From contig JAPFBL010000560.1 in assembly GCA_026182355.1 (NCBI GenBank), positions 1 through 64,000 of the forward strand: a stretch of DNA of 64,000 bases. Direction: 5' to 3'. Both the position numbers and the translations under genes were made by a program. Positions within the stretch are counted from its first letter, which is position 1. The number at the start of each line of letters is the position of its first letter. Shown here piece by piece: positions 46,113 through 55,069 of the stretch. The DNA is from Hermatobates lingyangjiaoensis. Taxonomy: Eukaryota > Arthropoda > Insecta > Hemiptera > Hermatobatidae. The notes under the pieces are model-generated. The model was not told the origin of the DNA. It saw nothing but the letters and a program-made list of their open reading frames with translations, and did not search any database.

Positions 46113-46194
46113 TCCTCCCCTGAAAATAAACCCTACACGTATTTTTGAGCTAAAATAAAGTAATATATTGTCTTATTTTCGGAAAACGACGGTA
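46113..46194 (-). mobile_element. MITE right part
   Basis: The minus strand begins TACCGTCGTTTTCCGAAAAT, a 20-base match (two differences) to the start of the fragment at 41456. Internal CCTGAAAATAAACCCTA mirrors CTGAAAATAAGCCCTA. It may be the other half of one element split by the PLE insertion. Confidence 0.5.
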
Positions 46195-46429
46195 GCACAA
46201 ACCAATAAAGGAAAGTCAGGTGGCGAACAGAGAAATTCTTTGGAAAGAAGAGAAATATCAGGACAGTCCTTGTGGACCGTTTCTTATATTTAGTGTATAT
46301 ATCTATATATATATAGTTATTTTTATATATTATATATTATAGTTATTAGTTATATAGTTATTTTAGTTATTATTATGTATATTATAGTTACTTTGAATAA
46401 AATGAAAGGTCCGTGTGGACAATAAAAAC

Positions 46430-46560
46430 TTTAACACATAGGAAAGAACACATAATGTCACTACAGAACTCACTTCGATAGTTCGACATCCGTCGTCATC
46501 GGGAAGAAGAGCGAAGGACTCACGTTGAGAAGCAAACTCCTGCTCAAATATATATATATA
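46430..46560 (-). repeat. Degenerate PLE hammerhead unit
   Basis: CTTTAACACATAGGAAAGAA through TTCGACATCCGTCGTCATCG to AGAAGCAAACTCCTGCTCAA. The same unit lies at 34700-34800. The core is CCGATGA instead of CTGATGA. Confidence 0.5.
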
Positions 46561-46849
46561 TTATGGTTATATATTTGGTTATATATAGAGTGGTTATGAA
46601 GCGTTTTAGTTGATATTCCGGCTTAACTGACAGCCAGACAATATTGAACTGGAAAGATAGAAGACATCCCAAACAGTCAAGTGATGAAGACAATTTAAAA
46701 GTTAATAATATTTTAATCTTTCTAAATTGATAAATGAGTTAATGTTGCAAACATATCAATTCACTGATCGTGAAACATACAAGAATTTCATTGTTACCAT
46801 TGCAGTTTATTTTGAAGTGAACAAACTTGGAACATATACTCGTAGCTAA

Positions 46850-47080
46850 TATTAGGAATTATTAGTAATAATGACCGTCATACCTCGTAATGTTTCTGTA
46901 GAGCTCGACCGGTTTCGGGTCCATCTGGTTCCCATCTTCAAGAGCAACTGACTCTATTTTATTTTATTTTTGGTTATTTTATGGGAACCAGACGGACCCG
47001 AAACCGGTCGAGCTCTACAGAAACTTTACGAGGTATGACGAACATTATTACTAATAATTCTAATATTACTAACCTCAGTG
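46850..47080. repeat. Head-to-head palindrome, UUGAAGA hammerhead variant
   Basis: The arms share TTAGTAATAATG, GTCATACCTCGTAA and AGAGCTCGACCGGTTTCGGG. On the minus strand the left arm reads GCTC, TTGAAGA, T, GGG/CCC helix II, GAA, ACCGGT, C, GAGC, so helix I pairs but the first core base is T. Same family as 3345-3565. Confidence 0.75.
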
Positions 47081-47401
47081 AAACTAACCCAATAACTATA
47101 TATACCTAATAGCCTATTATTATGATCAATAATAATATAATATAAATCATATTAACTAGTTATTTTTACTGCTTTTGTATTCCAATGAGATCATTACGCT
47201 TTCAATATTATAGATAACCTATTCTTAATCTGTTGTAACCTTTCTTTTGAAAATGCACCTTAAGAAAAGTGAAAAATAACTAACTTCAGCTTTTATAGTA
47301 AACTAAATATAACTTGCAACATACTTGGTTAGCAAGCTCTGAATTTCATACTGTGCTTTGATTTTGATTCACTTTTTCTAAGTTAAATCAAATCAATATA
47401 T

Positions 47402-48005
47402 CAAACTTTGATAGCTTGATGATCGTGATGATAGTAATGATAGCTTGATGATAGTGATGATAGTGATGATAGTATGATAGTAATGATAGTAATGATAGCT
47501 TGATGATAGTGATGATAGTAATGATAGTGATGATAGCTTGATGATAGTGATGATAGTGTTGATAGTGATGATAGTATGATAGTGATGATAGTAATGATAG
47601 TGATGATAGTAATGCTAGTGATGATAGTAATGATAGTAATGATAGCTTGATGATATTGATGATAGTAATGATAGTGATGATAGCTTGATGATAGTGATGA
47701 TAGTAATGATAGCTTGATGATAGTGATGATAGTAATGATAGTGATGATAGTGATGATAGTGTTGATAGTGATGATAGTATGATAGTGATGATAGTAATGA
47801 TAGTGATGATAGTGTTGATAGTGATGATAGTATGATAGTGATGATAGTAATGATAGTGATGATAGTAATGATAGCTTGATGATAGTGATGATAGTAATGA
47901 TAGTGATGATAGCTTGATGATAGTGATGATAGTGTTGATAGTAGTGATACTGATGATAGTATGATAGTGATGATAGTGATGATAGTAATGATAGTGATGA
48001 TAGTT
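47402..48005. repeat. (GATGATAGT)n-type minisatellite
   Basis: About 600 bases of GATGATAGT, AATGATAGT and AGCTTGATGATAGT units. A 216-residue minus-strand frame (Tyr/His/Ser/Leu repeats) is a by-product of the repeat. Confidence 0.92.
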
Positions 48006-48438
48006 GATCACAAACATTTTGATTGTGCTATCACTCAAATGATTTAGTCATGTTTTTAACTAACAACATACCATAAATATCTGAACTAGATCAAATGGCA
48101 AGGTTAAATGAAATTCATAACGAATTTTAAAATATTAAATCCTACACGGTCTTAACGATAAATTATTAAATTACGATTAACGATTAAATCTTAACGATAT
48201 ATGAATCGTTAATGTTGACTAAATGAATGACTCAAAATATAGAATCAAAACTACATTGATTTATTGATTTATATTGATTCAAAGATTTATTTGTTTGTCA
48301 TTTATCATACAATAAATAAATATGTATTAGAAACAACGTCTTCTAAAGTTTCTGATGTTTTTAAAAAGTAATTTATAAGCAATTAATTCATAAATGAATT
48401 TAATTAAGCTCAACTAATTGGTATATTTTGTGTTTTAG
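48006..48438. other. Intron, no repeat recognised
   Basis: AT-rich sequence ending in the acceptor GTGTTTTAG at 48430-48438. Confidence 0.5.
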
Positions 48439-48535
48439 AAGCCGTTTGAAATGTCTCAGGTTGTTAGTGCTGCAGGCAGCTATAGTTCAGAGCTTGATAT
48501 ATATTATGTATTTGGTAATCCGCTCGGAGAGCAGA
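48439..48535 (+). CDS. SLC51A-like: OSTalpha-like transporter, TM4 exon
   Basis: A 97-base exon too short to stand out as an ORF. The first A completes the AA-split codon left by the exon ending at 39401, then SRLKCLRLLVLQAAIVQSLI and YIMYLVIRSESR follow. It matches the SLC51A segment of basic residues after the Cys motif followed by helix 4. The donor is AGCAGA|GTAAGT at 48536, phase 0, agreeing with the next exon. Phase agreement on both sides and the helix position make this assignment firm. Confidence 0.85.
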
Positions 48536-48660
48536 GTAAGTCAAACAGGATATCTGTTTTTTTTTTAAATTAATTTATTTGCATGCACCATATATTATAT
48601 TAAATGCTATCGAATCTTAGTTTTAACATTTAAAATACATTACATTAAACCTTTCATTAC

Positions 48661-49023
48661 TTAAACATTTAGATACACACTATAAAAATTAGGAAAGTCT
48701 ATGAATTGTTTAAAATTTTGAAATATTTGACTGTTTTGCACTATCATACTATTTGCTGGAGGCCAGCCACAGCTGGTTATTATTGTGAATTTCATAAATC
48801 GTTGTCGCTCTTGGTCAAGAAGTGGGCAGCTGAAGAGTATATGGTTCCAAGTCTGTGGTGATACACTATCACAAGCACACTTGTCATTGTCTATGATATG
48901 GAATCTATTGAGGTAAGATTTAGTCCCACCATGGCCTGTAAGAGCTTGTGTTATCTTGCGTGAAAGCTCTATGTCGCACTTTTTCCTCTCTTTGATTCTA
49001 GAAGAGAATGTTTTTGTATACAA
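48661..49023 (-). pseudogene. Non-LTR retrotransposon C-terminal remnant
   Basis: The minus-strand frame has RKITQALTGHGGTKSYLNRF, then CACDSVSPQTWNHILFSCPL and DQERQRF. The G-H-x-x-x-x-YL-x-RF ... C-x-C ... T-x-x-H-x-L-x-x-C-P order is the region downstream of RNase H in Jockey/R1/I-type elements. Nothing upstream of it is preserved. Confidence 0.7.
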
Positions 49024-49443
49024 TCCTTTTAACGAGGATGTCTATATGAATTATCTGTCTTAGATTATATAGTCACTTTTAATAGATACATATTTGATCT
49101 TTTGTTTTTTAAATTTTGAAAGTTTTTTAAGATATATTCTATTTTTTTTTCTCTGTGGGTCAAAATTAAAAAAATAATTCACCCAGAACAATCCTGCCGG
49201 TTTAAAAGACCTTATGGAATGCTCCTGATCATCTAACCCCAAAGGCTACAATTTTACAAGTGATAACTATTTCACGTCTTTAGATCTCGCTAAATTAACC
49301 TTTTTACTATAAACGTGTTTCGAAAAAAAATATTTTTAATTAGCAAATATTACTTTGAAAAATCCTTTTAAAAACGGAATTATACCCATAAAACATAACA
49401 ATATAATATATGATTATATAATACATATAAATAATTATATATA

Positions 49444-50007
49444 CAGGGTGTCCATAAAGTGTGCACTTTAAAAAATTTATAACTTTATTTATATTTGCGT
49501 TAGAAATAATCTGTAAAAAATGTTACAAAGTTTCATGTATCTAGTTTTAAGTATAGTTATTGAATAATTTTTCACCACAAAATTCGTAACAATTTTTAGA
49601 TAAGTAAAAAATATTTTCATTTTTTTTTGTCAGAAGGGGTGGACCATTTCATTGGCCTCCACGTTCGCCAGATTTGACTCCATTGGATTTTTTTTTATGG
49701 GGACATGTGAAAACAATTGTGTATGCAACCAAACCTAGTTCATTAGAAGATTTGAAAGCTCGAATAACTAATGTGATTTCAGGCATTACTATAAATCAAT
49801 TGGCAAATGTTTTTCGTGAACTGCAAAATCGTATTACCCTTTGTATTGCTAATGATGGAGGGCATGTGGAAACTTAAATAAAATTTCAATAAAAGCTTAA
49901 AAAATATAGATTTACTTCTTTCAAATCCATTTTACAGATTATTTCTATCGCAAATATAAATAAAGTTATACATTTTTTAAAGTGCACACGGACTTTATGG
50001 ACACCTG
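49444..50007 (+). mobile_element. Internally deleted mariner-family element with TIRs
   Basis: Bounded by TA at both ends (49442-49443, 50008-50009). The left end begins CAGGGTGTCCATAAAGT and the right end reads inward as CAGGTGTCCATAAAGTC, each followed by AAAAAAT(T/G)TATAACTTTATT. It is 564 bp long. Confidence 0.85.
49632..49877 (+). pseudogene. Mariner transposase C-terminal remnant
   Basis: The frame reads HWPPRSPDLTPLDFFLWGHV, then VYATKPSSLEDLKARITNVI and CIANDGGHVET before a stop. The PPRSPDLTPLDFFLWG block carries the last catalytic acidic residue region of IS630/mariner transposases. All upstream catalytic parts are deleted. Confidence 0.85.
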
Positions 50008-50029
50008 TATATATATAAAACGAAACAAG

Positions 50030-50194
50030 ATCCAAACTGGACACAACACGAGTTGAAAGTTCAAGAAGAGTAACACACAGTGTAAAGAAACACACTTACA
50101 GACTCAAATTTTCGGGTAATCCGTCTTCAAGAGAAAAGAGAAAGGGAGACCAAGCAGGCAAGTAACCATATATATATATATATATATATATATA
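50030..50194 (-). repeat. PLE hammerhead unit plus (TA)n
   Basis: ACGAGTTGAAAGTTCAAGAA, CACACTTACAGACTCAAATT, then TTCGGGTAATCCGTCTTCAA: the minus-strand motif of the 37893 subfamily with TTGAAGA as core. TA repeats at 50168-50193 form the Helitron target. Confidence 0.55.
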
Positions 50195-50390
50195 CTAGCA
50201 GAAGTACCCGACGTTGCTCGGGAATAAAGAGAAGAAATGATAGACAGAATAGTAATTTTTATTTCTAACATATATTTCTTCATAATTAGACAAAGATATA
50301 CAATATCATATTTAAGACAACTGTATGAGACATTCATATTTTCAATTATCTTGAAAGCAAATCGTACATTTCACAATCCTTTACAATACT

Positions 50391-51554
50391 TTACAATACT
50401 TCTCTGTAAACTATATTCTTAGTTTTGCCTTGTGGTACATATATGAACAGATTTGATTTAATTCCAACTCTTGAGCAGCCAATATAAAGTTGACCATGTG
50501 AGAAACAATGTTCTTTCAAGTGTAAGCCTGCTACTTTCAGAGTCTGACCTTGAGACTTATTAATAGTCATGGCAAAACATAACTTTATTGGAAATTGCAG
50601 ACTCTTGAATTGAATTACAGAATCAGTTGGTGATATTGGTATCCTGGGTATGAAAACTGATTCTCCTGCTGCACATCCAGATAGAATTATTGCTTCAATA
50701 ACATGAGGCATCATTTTTTTGATAACAAATCTAGTCCCATTACAAAGCTTAGGTGGATCTAAATTTCTAAGTAACATTATTGGGGCACCAATTTTAAGTT
50801 CTAATTTATGAGAAGGCAGACCAGACATCTCCAAAGAATTCAAAAATTCAACTGGATAATTCACTGCTTCATTTGGATCAATAACAGTGTCAATAGATTT
50901 GTAATTCATGGTGCCTCCCTCCAGGGAATTAATTAGCTGAGAATTGATTGAATTCACTGTAGAATTTTGAGGTGCTAGAATAGCCCTTTCACACAACCAC
51001 TTCTCAGACTTGAAATTTTCTTGTAGATTTGGAAACACATTACAAATCAGATCAGTTTCTGTTTTCACTATTGTACTTATTCTTGATGGATCTAATAAAC
51101 CATCATTATCCAATGGTGTTCCACCTCCAAGGGCCAATAAATCTTCTGCAAATTGCTTAGACAATCGGTCTCTTTGCAAATATTCTCTCATATTTGTTTG
51201 GAGTTTAAGATTCTTCACATTCCTCCACAATCTTGAAGACTTTAAGCAAGCTTTTATTTCATCTGCTTTTGTACCTTTTGGGATCACTGGGAGAGTTTGT
51301 CTAAAATCACCAGACAAAACTAAAGTTATTCCTCCCATTGGCAAGTCATTTTCTCTGATATCTTTCAAAGTTCTATCAACAGCTTCCAGAGCTTTCTTGT
51401 GTGCCATAGTACATTCATCCCAGATGATAAGACTACATTTTTTGAGAACTTGGGCAATATTTGAACTTTTAGTAATATTGCAAAAAGGATTTTCATTACT
51501 GGACAAATCTATGGGAAGCTTGAATGTAGAGTGGGCTGTTCTTCCATTAGGCAA
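50391..51554 (-). pseudogene. Helitron helicase, C-terminal part (Walker B to motif VI)
   Basis: 387 residues with IIWDECTMAHKKALEAVDR (motif II), GGITLVLSGDFRQTLPVIPK, APQNSTVNSIN, GAPIMLLRNLDP, and near the end FAMTINKSQGQTL followed by YIGCSRV. This is the standard Pif1-like Helitron helicase order. The upstream Walker A lies in a separate frame (51566-52243), so the protein is broken between motifs I and II. Confidence 0.88.
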
Positions 51555-51565
51555 AAGTGTAGCTG

Positions 51566-52243
51566 CTATTCCTGAAGATGTTTAGTCACAAAAGTTTTCC
51601 CAGTACCACCTGGAGCATCCAAGAAAAAAATGCCTCCATGATTCTTTTGAACTGAATCTAAAATTTCCACATAAACTCTATTTTGCTCTGGTAAGAGCTT
51701 TGGCTCATTTTCATTAATGAATCTGGTTAGAGCTTCTATGTCATAAGAGGTTTCTCTTAACATTTCTCTGCTTAATCCACTTTCATTGTTTCTGATGGGT
51801 TTAGGAAGACCATAAATTTGAAGTTCATTCCCTCCCATAGTGAGAACTTTATTTTCTATGTCAATCAATGACTTATTGTAGATTTGATCATTGTAAGTAA
51901 TTTCAATTTCTGGAAATTGTAACTGCATTTGATAATGATAATCTTCTGTTAAATCATCCTTGTACTTTGTCCAAAGTCTGACAGGATCACTAACATTGCA
52001 TGCATTGAGAAGCATTGCAAACAGTGTTCTTAGTCCAGAAGGAGAAGTTGATACTGAGGCCTCTGAAAGTGTAGCATCCCATTGAGCATCATCTTCAAGC
52101 AATCCTCTCTGCAAGCAAGCTTCTCTGTAAGTTGGATACACAATCCCATTCACTGTTCTAAGGTCATTAAATGAGGTTGGACCTTTCACTTCAAATAATA
52201 ACATTCTGAGGAAAAAGCATTGTAAAGTAGACTCTCTGTCCAT
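51566..52243 (-). pseudogene. Helitron helicase, N-terminal part with Walker A
   Basis: 225 residues ending GIFFLDAPGGTGKTFVTKHL, the Walker A of the helicase. The next conserved piece, SSGIAATLLPNG, follows within a few bases but in another frame. A short deletion (about a dozen codons by family comparison) plus frame change separates the halves. The upstream Rep domain is missing. Confidence 0.85.
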
Positions 52244-52794
52244 TTTCTAGATGGACAGAGAGGTGAACAACTGTTGGATAATGATCATGCATAAGAAATC
52301 CAAATATTCTCCAGCATGCCTCAAAAATTAAATGGTTAACACAATAAAAAGGTTTAAAGATATTTGGAATGACGCGGAGAACTAAACTAGGAGTATAATT
52401 GGCGCCTTTTTAGAATGATTCAGCTCTACTGTTCCTCTAATCAATGCCATCTGAATTAATTCATTTTAAAATAGTCCCCTTCTCTCAGTGTTGCTAATAT
52501 AAGCATTAATTTAAAGAAAGGGAACGTATTTAATTATTTACATTTTTCTGCTTGAATACAATGTGAAACTACTTATTGTGTGTGTGTGTGTGTGTGTTTT
52601 GTTAGCAAAACACACACACACTTTTCGTTTTAGGCTTGTACTAAGGGAATGTGGTTAGTGTAAGCCAGGGATGCGCAAAGGTTTTTGTCTATGGTTGATG
52701 TGGGATCCCCCCACTGGGAGCCCTTAGTGTAAGCCAGGGATGCGCAAAGGTTTTTGTCTATGGTTGATGTGGGCTCCCAGTGGGGGGATGGTGC

Positions 52795-53060
52795 TTTGCA
52801 AAGTGGCCTAAAACCTTCCTTATTACCACATGTGGCCACATGTAAAATTTCAGAAAGATTCGTCAAGTCTGTGAGGAATGCATAGAGGACAAACGGACAT
52901 ACAAACATACAGACGAACAAAATTATTGGTGCTTTGCAAAGTGGCCTAAAACCTTCCTTATTACCACATGTGGTCACATGTAAAATTTCAGAAAGATTCG
53001 TCAAGTCTGTGAGGAATGCATAGAGGACAAACGGACATACAAACATACAGACGAACAAAA
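52795..53060 (-). repeat. Duplicated Helitron 5'-subterminal block
   Basis: Two copies of TGGTGCTTTGCAAAGTGGCC ... CAAACATACAGACGAACAAA differ at very few bases. A smaller pair (GTGTAAGCCAGGGATGCGCA) precedes them at 52659 and 52727. Confidence 0.85.
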
Positions 53061-53094
53061 TTATATATTAGATATATATATATATATATTCTAC

Positions 53095-53290
53095 TTTTTG
53101 GAATTTGGTCAGGGTTAATATACGGAATCACCTTTTTGCCAATGTTTCGTCTTTATTTTAAGACATTCTCAGGGCTAAAATTGTCTTAAAATAAAGACGA
53201 AACGTTGGCAAAAAGGTGATTCCGTATATTAACCCTGACCAAATTCCAAAAAGAAGAAAAAGTGTTTGTTAGTAATTTGTGGTCAAGAAA
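53095..53290. repeat. Head-to-head palindrome, ACGU hammerhead family
   Basis: The arms share TTTTTGGAATTTGGTCAGGG, TATACGGAATCACCTTTTTG and CGTCTTTATTTTAAGACA. The left arm keeps CTCAGGGCT (core CTGAGA-like, one base short) and the right arm has lost the core. Confidence 0.7.
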
Positions 53291-53339
53291 ACAGTACCGT
53301 ATATATATATATTGTATGTTGTATTATTGAGAGCTAGGT

Positions 53340-53525
53340 CATATAAAAGAAAATATACTCCTTTCTAGGCCAACGTTTCGATGTATTTGTACATCATCTT
53401 CAGGGCTAAAATTAGAGTAAGAACTATAATACATTTACTAAAACAATCTAAAACTCACATAGAAAACTAACACAAATCGAAACGTTAGCCTAGGAAGGAG
53501 TTTATTTTCTTTTATATGACCTAGC
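53340..53525. repeat. Inverted repeat with hammerhead-like motif
   Basis: Outer arms AGCTAGGTCATATAAAAGAA and its mate. On the minus strand, near 53383-53420, GCCCTGAAGATGATGTA...TACATCGAAACGTTGG matches the ACGU family with a 6-bp helix II. 53995-54130 is a closely related palindrome with a deleted centre. Confidence 0.65.
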
Positions 53526-53569
53526 CCTCAAACATACAATAGAATAGAAGAGGCCAAGAACAATTTATT

Positions 53570-53574
53570 AAGAT

Positions 53575-53605
<31 letters not shown>

Positions 53606-53765
53606 AAAACCTATGCCTATTTCAATTTTGACACATTTTCGAATTAATTTTTCAAATTTCCTTACCTCTGGCTTATGGAAGCTTATGGAAAATGTGTCAA
53701 AATTGAAATAGGCATAGGTTTTAATAGAACATGTATCAATGAAGGCCTGCTCCCAAAATATATAT
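53570..53765 (+). pseudogene. PLE N-terminal fragment in a palindrome
   Basis: Arms ATTAAAACCTATGCCTATTT and its complement. The right arm codes VKIEIGIGFNRTCINEGLLP and then K-Y before TA repeats. Confidence 0.6.
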
Positions 53766-53774
53766 ATATGTTTC

Positions 53775-53940
53775 ATTAAAGTACACAGCAGCCTCTGCGT
53801 TAACGACTTTTAAGCTGGTCTGCTCCAATTTACGAACCAGCAGACCAGCTTAAAAGTCGTTAACGCAGAGGCTGCTGTGTACTTTAATGAAACATGTTTA
53901 CGTGAAGATTTTCTGCCATCATACACAAATATATATATAT
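53775..53940 (+). pseudogene. PLE N-terminal fragment in a palindrome
   Basis: The right arm codes LKVVNAEAAVYFNETCLRED then FLPSYTNI and enters (TA)n at 53929. The left arm is the complement from GTTTCATTAAAGTACACAGC. Confidence 0.65.
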
Positions 53941-53994
53941 AACTATATATATATATATATATATATTCACTGTTTCGTTATTGAGGGCTAGGTC

Positions 53995-54130
53995 AAATAA
54001 AAGAAAATAAACTCCTTTCTAGGCCGACGTTTCGATGTATTTGTACATCACTTATCGAAACGTCGGCCTAGAAAGGAGTTTATTTTCTTTTATTTGACCT
54101 AGCCCTCAATAACGAAACAGTGAATAGAAT
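53995..54130. repeat. Perfect palindrome lacking its centre
   Basis: GAGGGCTAGGTCAAATAAAA through GCCGACGTTTCGATG and the reverse complement. The CUGANGA part present in the relative at 53383-53420 is missing here. Confidence 0.75.
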
Positions 54131-54234
54131 AGAAGAGGTCAATAACAATTTTTGAGTTTATATATATGTGTGTGTGATGTATATATATATATAATAATTA
54201 CGATCTTAAAAACTCATTTTAGTATAAAATTTCA

Positions 54235-54350
54235 GCTTTTTATTATATTAGTTTTCTGTTATTTTCTATTTTTACCCCCCTTAAAATACCGCTCCTGGCA
54301 CGTGCCGCCCAGGGTGGACCTCCTCCCCCCTCCCCTTTGCTACGCCACTG
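54235..54350 (-). mobile_element. hAT-like terminus
   Basis: The minus strand begins CAGTGGCGTAGCAAAGGGGA, then GGTCCACCCTGGGCGGCACG, similar to 15924-15990 in the opposite orientation. Confidence 0.55.
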
Positions 54351-54446
54351 TCTATTCCATGATACACTCTCGATTCCATGTGCCTTAAAACAAATTTTAA
54401 ACTGTGGTATTGAAATGGCATTGATAAATGGTTTTTATTGTTTCAG

Positions 54447-54699
54447 GACTTGTTTCATCGTTTATATAACTGGATGATAATGCTGGTAGTGGCTTCTGTG
54501 CTGAGCAGCATTTGGGGACTTGTTATCACTATAACACCAACTTTTGATGCGCTCAAACATTTTTACGTCAAACAAAAATATATTGTTTTTCAACTTGTTC
54601 TCGTTTTATCCAAATTTCAATTGCTTATCGCAAGGATAATAGCCAGTAGTAATCTCATCCAGTGTCAACACTCAATTTCTCCCAGCTTATATACAAACC
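54447..54699 (+). CDS. SLC51A-like: OSTalpha-like transporter, exon with TM5 and TM6
   Basis: Acceptor TTGTTTCAG at 54438-54446, phase 0. It reads DLFHRLYNWMIMLVVASVLS, SIWGLVITITPTFDALKHFY and VKQKYIVFQLVLVLSKFQLL, matching SLC51A helix 5, the short loop and helix 6 (K-F-x-x-FQ-x-L-x-x-L motif). CQHSISPSLYTN follows in the loop before the last helix. The donor is CAAACC|GTAAGA at 54700, phase 1. The open frame continues past it, but the family's continuation is found only in the exon at 57523. Confidence 0.9.
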
Positions 54700-55069
54700 G
54701 TAAGAAAAGCAAATATCTTATTAAATGTAGTCTGTAACGTGGCAAATATCATAAAAACAACTATATCATTTGAATTCGATCTCGCACAGTATTAATATTG
54801 AATTCATTCCAATCATATTTAGATTTGCTTAACATTATCTTTAAGATTGTATTTTATAAAATATTAATTTTTAAAAAATTAAAAGAAAAAAGAAAATTAA
54901 GTCCTTTATCTATTGGAAAAATGCTAAAAATTACACAAGCTACTGTCACCAAATTTACATTCAGTTACTTACCGTGAACTGCTTTTTCAGTTTCTTTAAT
55001 TTACAATGTGATTCCCATACCTGTTTGTGATGATGTTACTTTCCAATGACAAAATCTGTACCTTTAATT
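54700..55069. other. Intron, anonymous
   Basis: AT-rich sequence; nothing recognisable. Confidence 0.5.

Larger units (their letters stand above)
50195..53072 (-). mobile_element. Helitron with both termini, internally decayed
   Basis: On the minus strand it begins TCTAATATATAATTTTG (complement of 53072 downwards). It ends with a hairpin CCCGA-gcaacg-TCGGG (50207-50222), then TACTTCTG and the terminal CTAG at 50195-50198. It lies between A and T in a TA tract, as Helitrons do. The 2878 bp carry a C-terminal Pif1-type helicase but no Rep/HUH domain, so the element is non-autonomous. Near its 5' end a block of about 130 bp is duplicated (52795-52925 and 52928-53060). Confidence 0.85.

Noticed and set aside
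47388..48038. 216-residue Tyr/His/Ser/Leu-rich frame
   Set aside because: It is a translation of the GATGATAGT minisatellite, with frame kept by unit length.
54700..54737. Extension of the 54447 exon to the stop at 54737
   Set aside because: The consensus donor GTAAGA at 54700 and the exact phase match with the TM7 exon at 57523 explain the family's C-terminus better.
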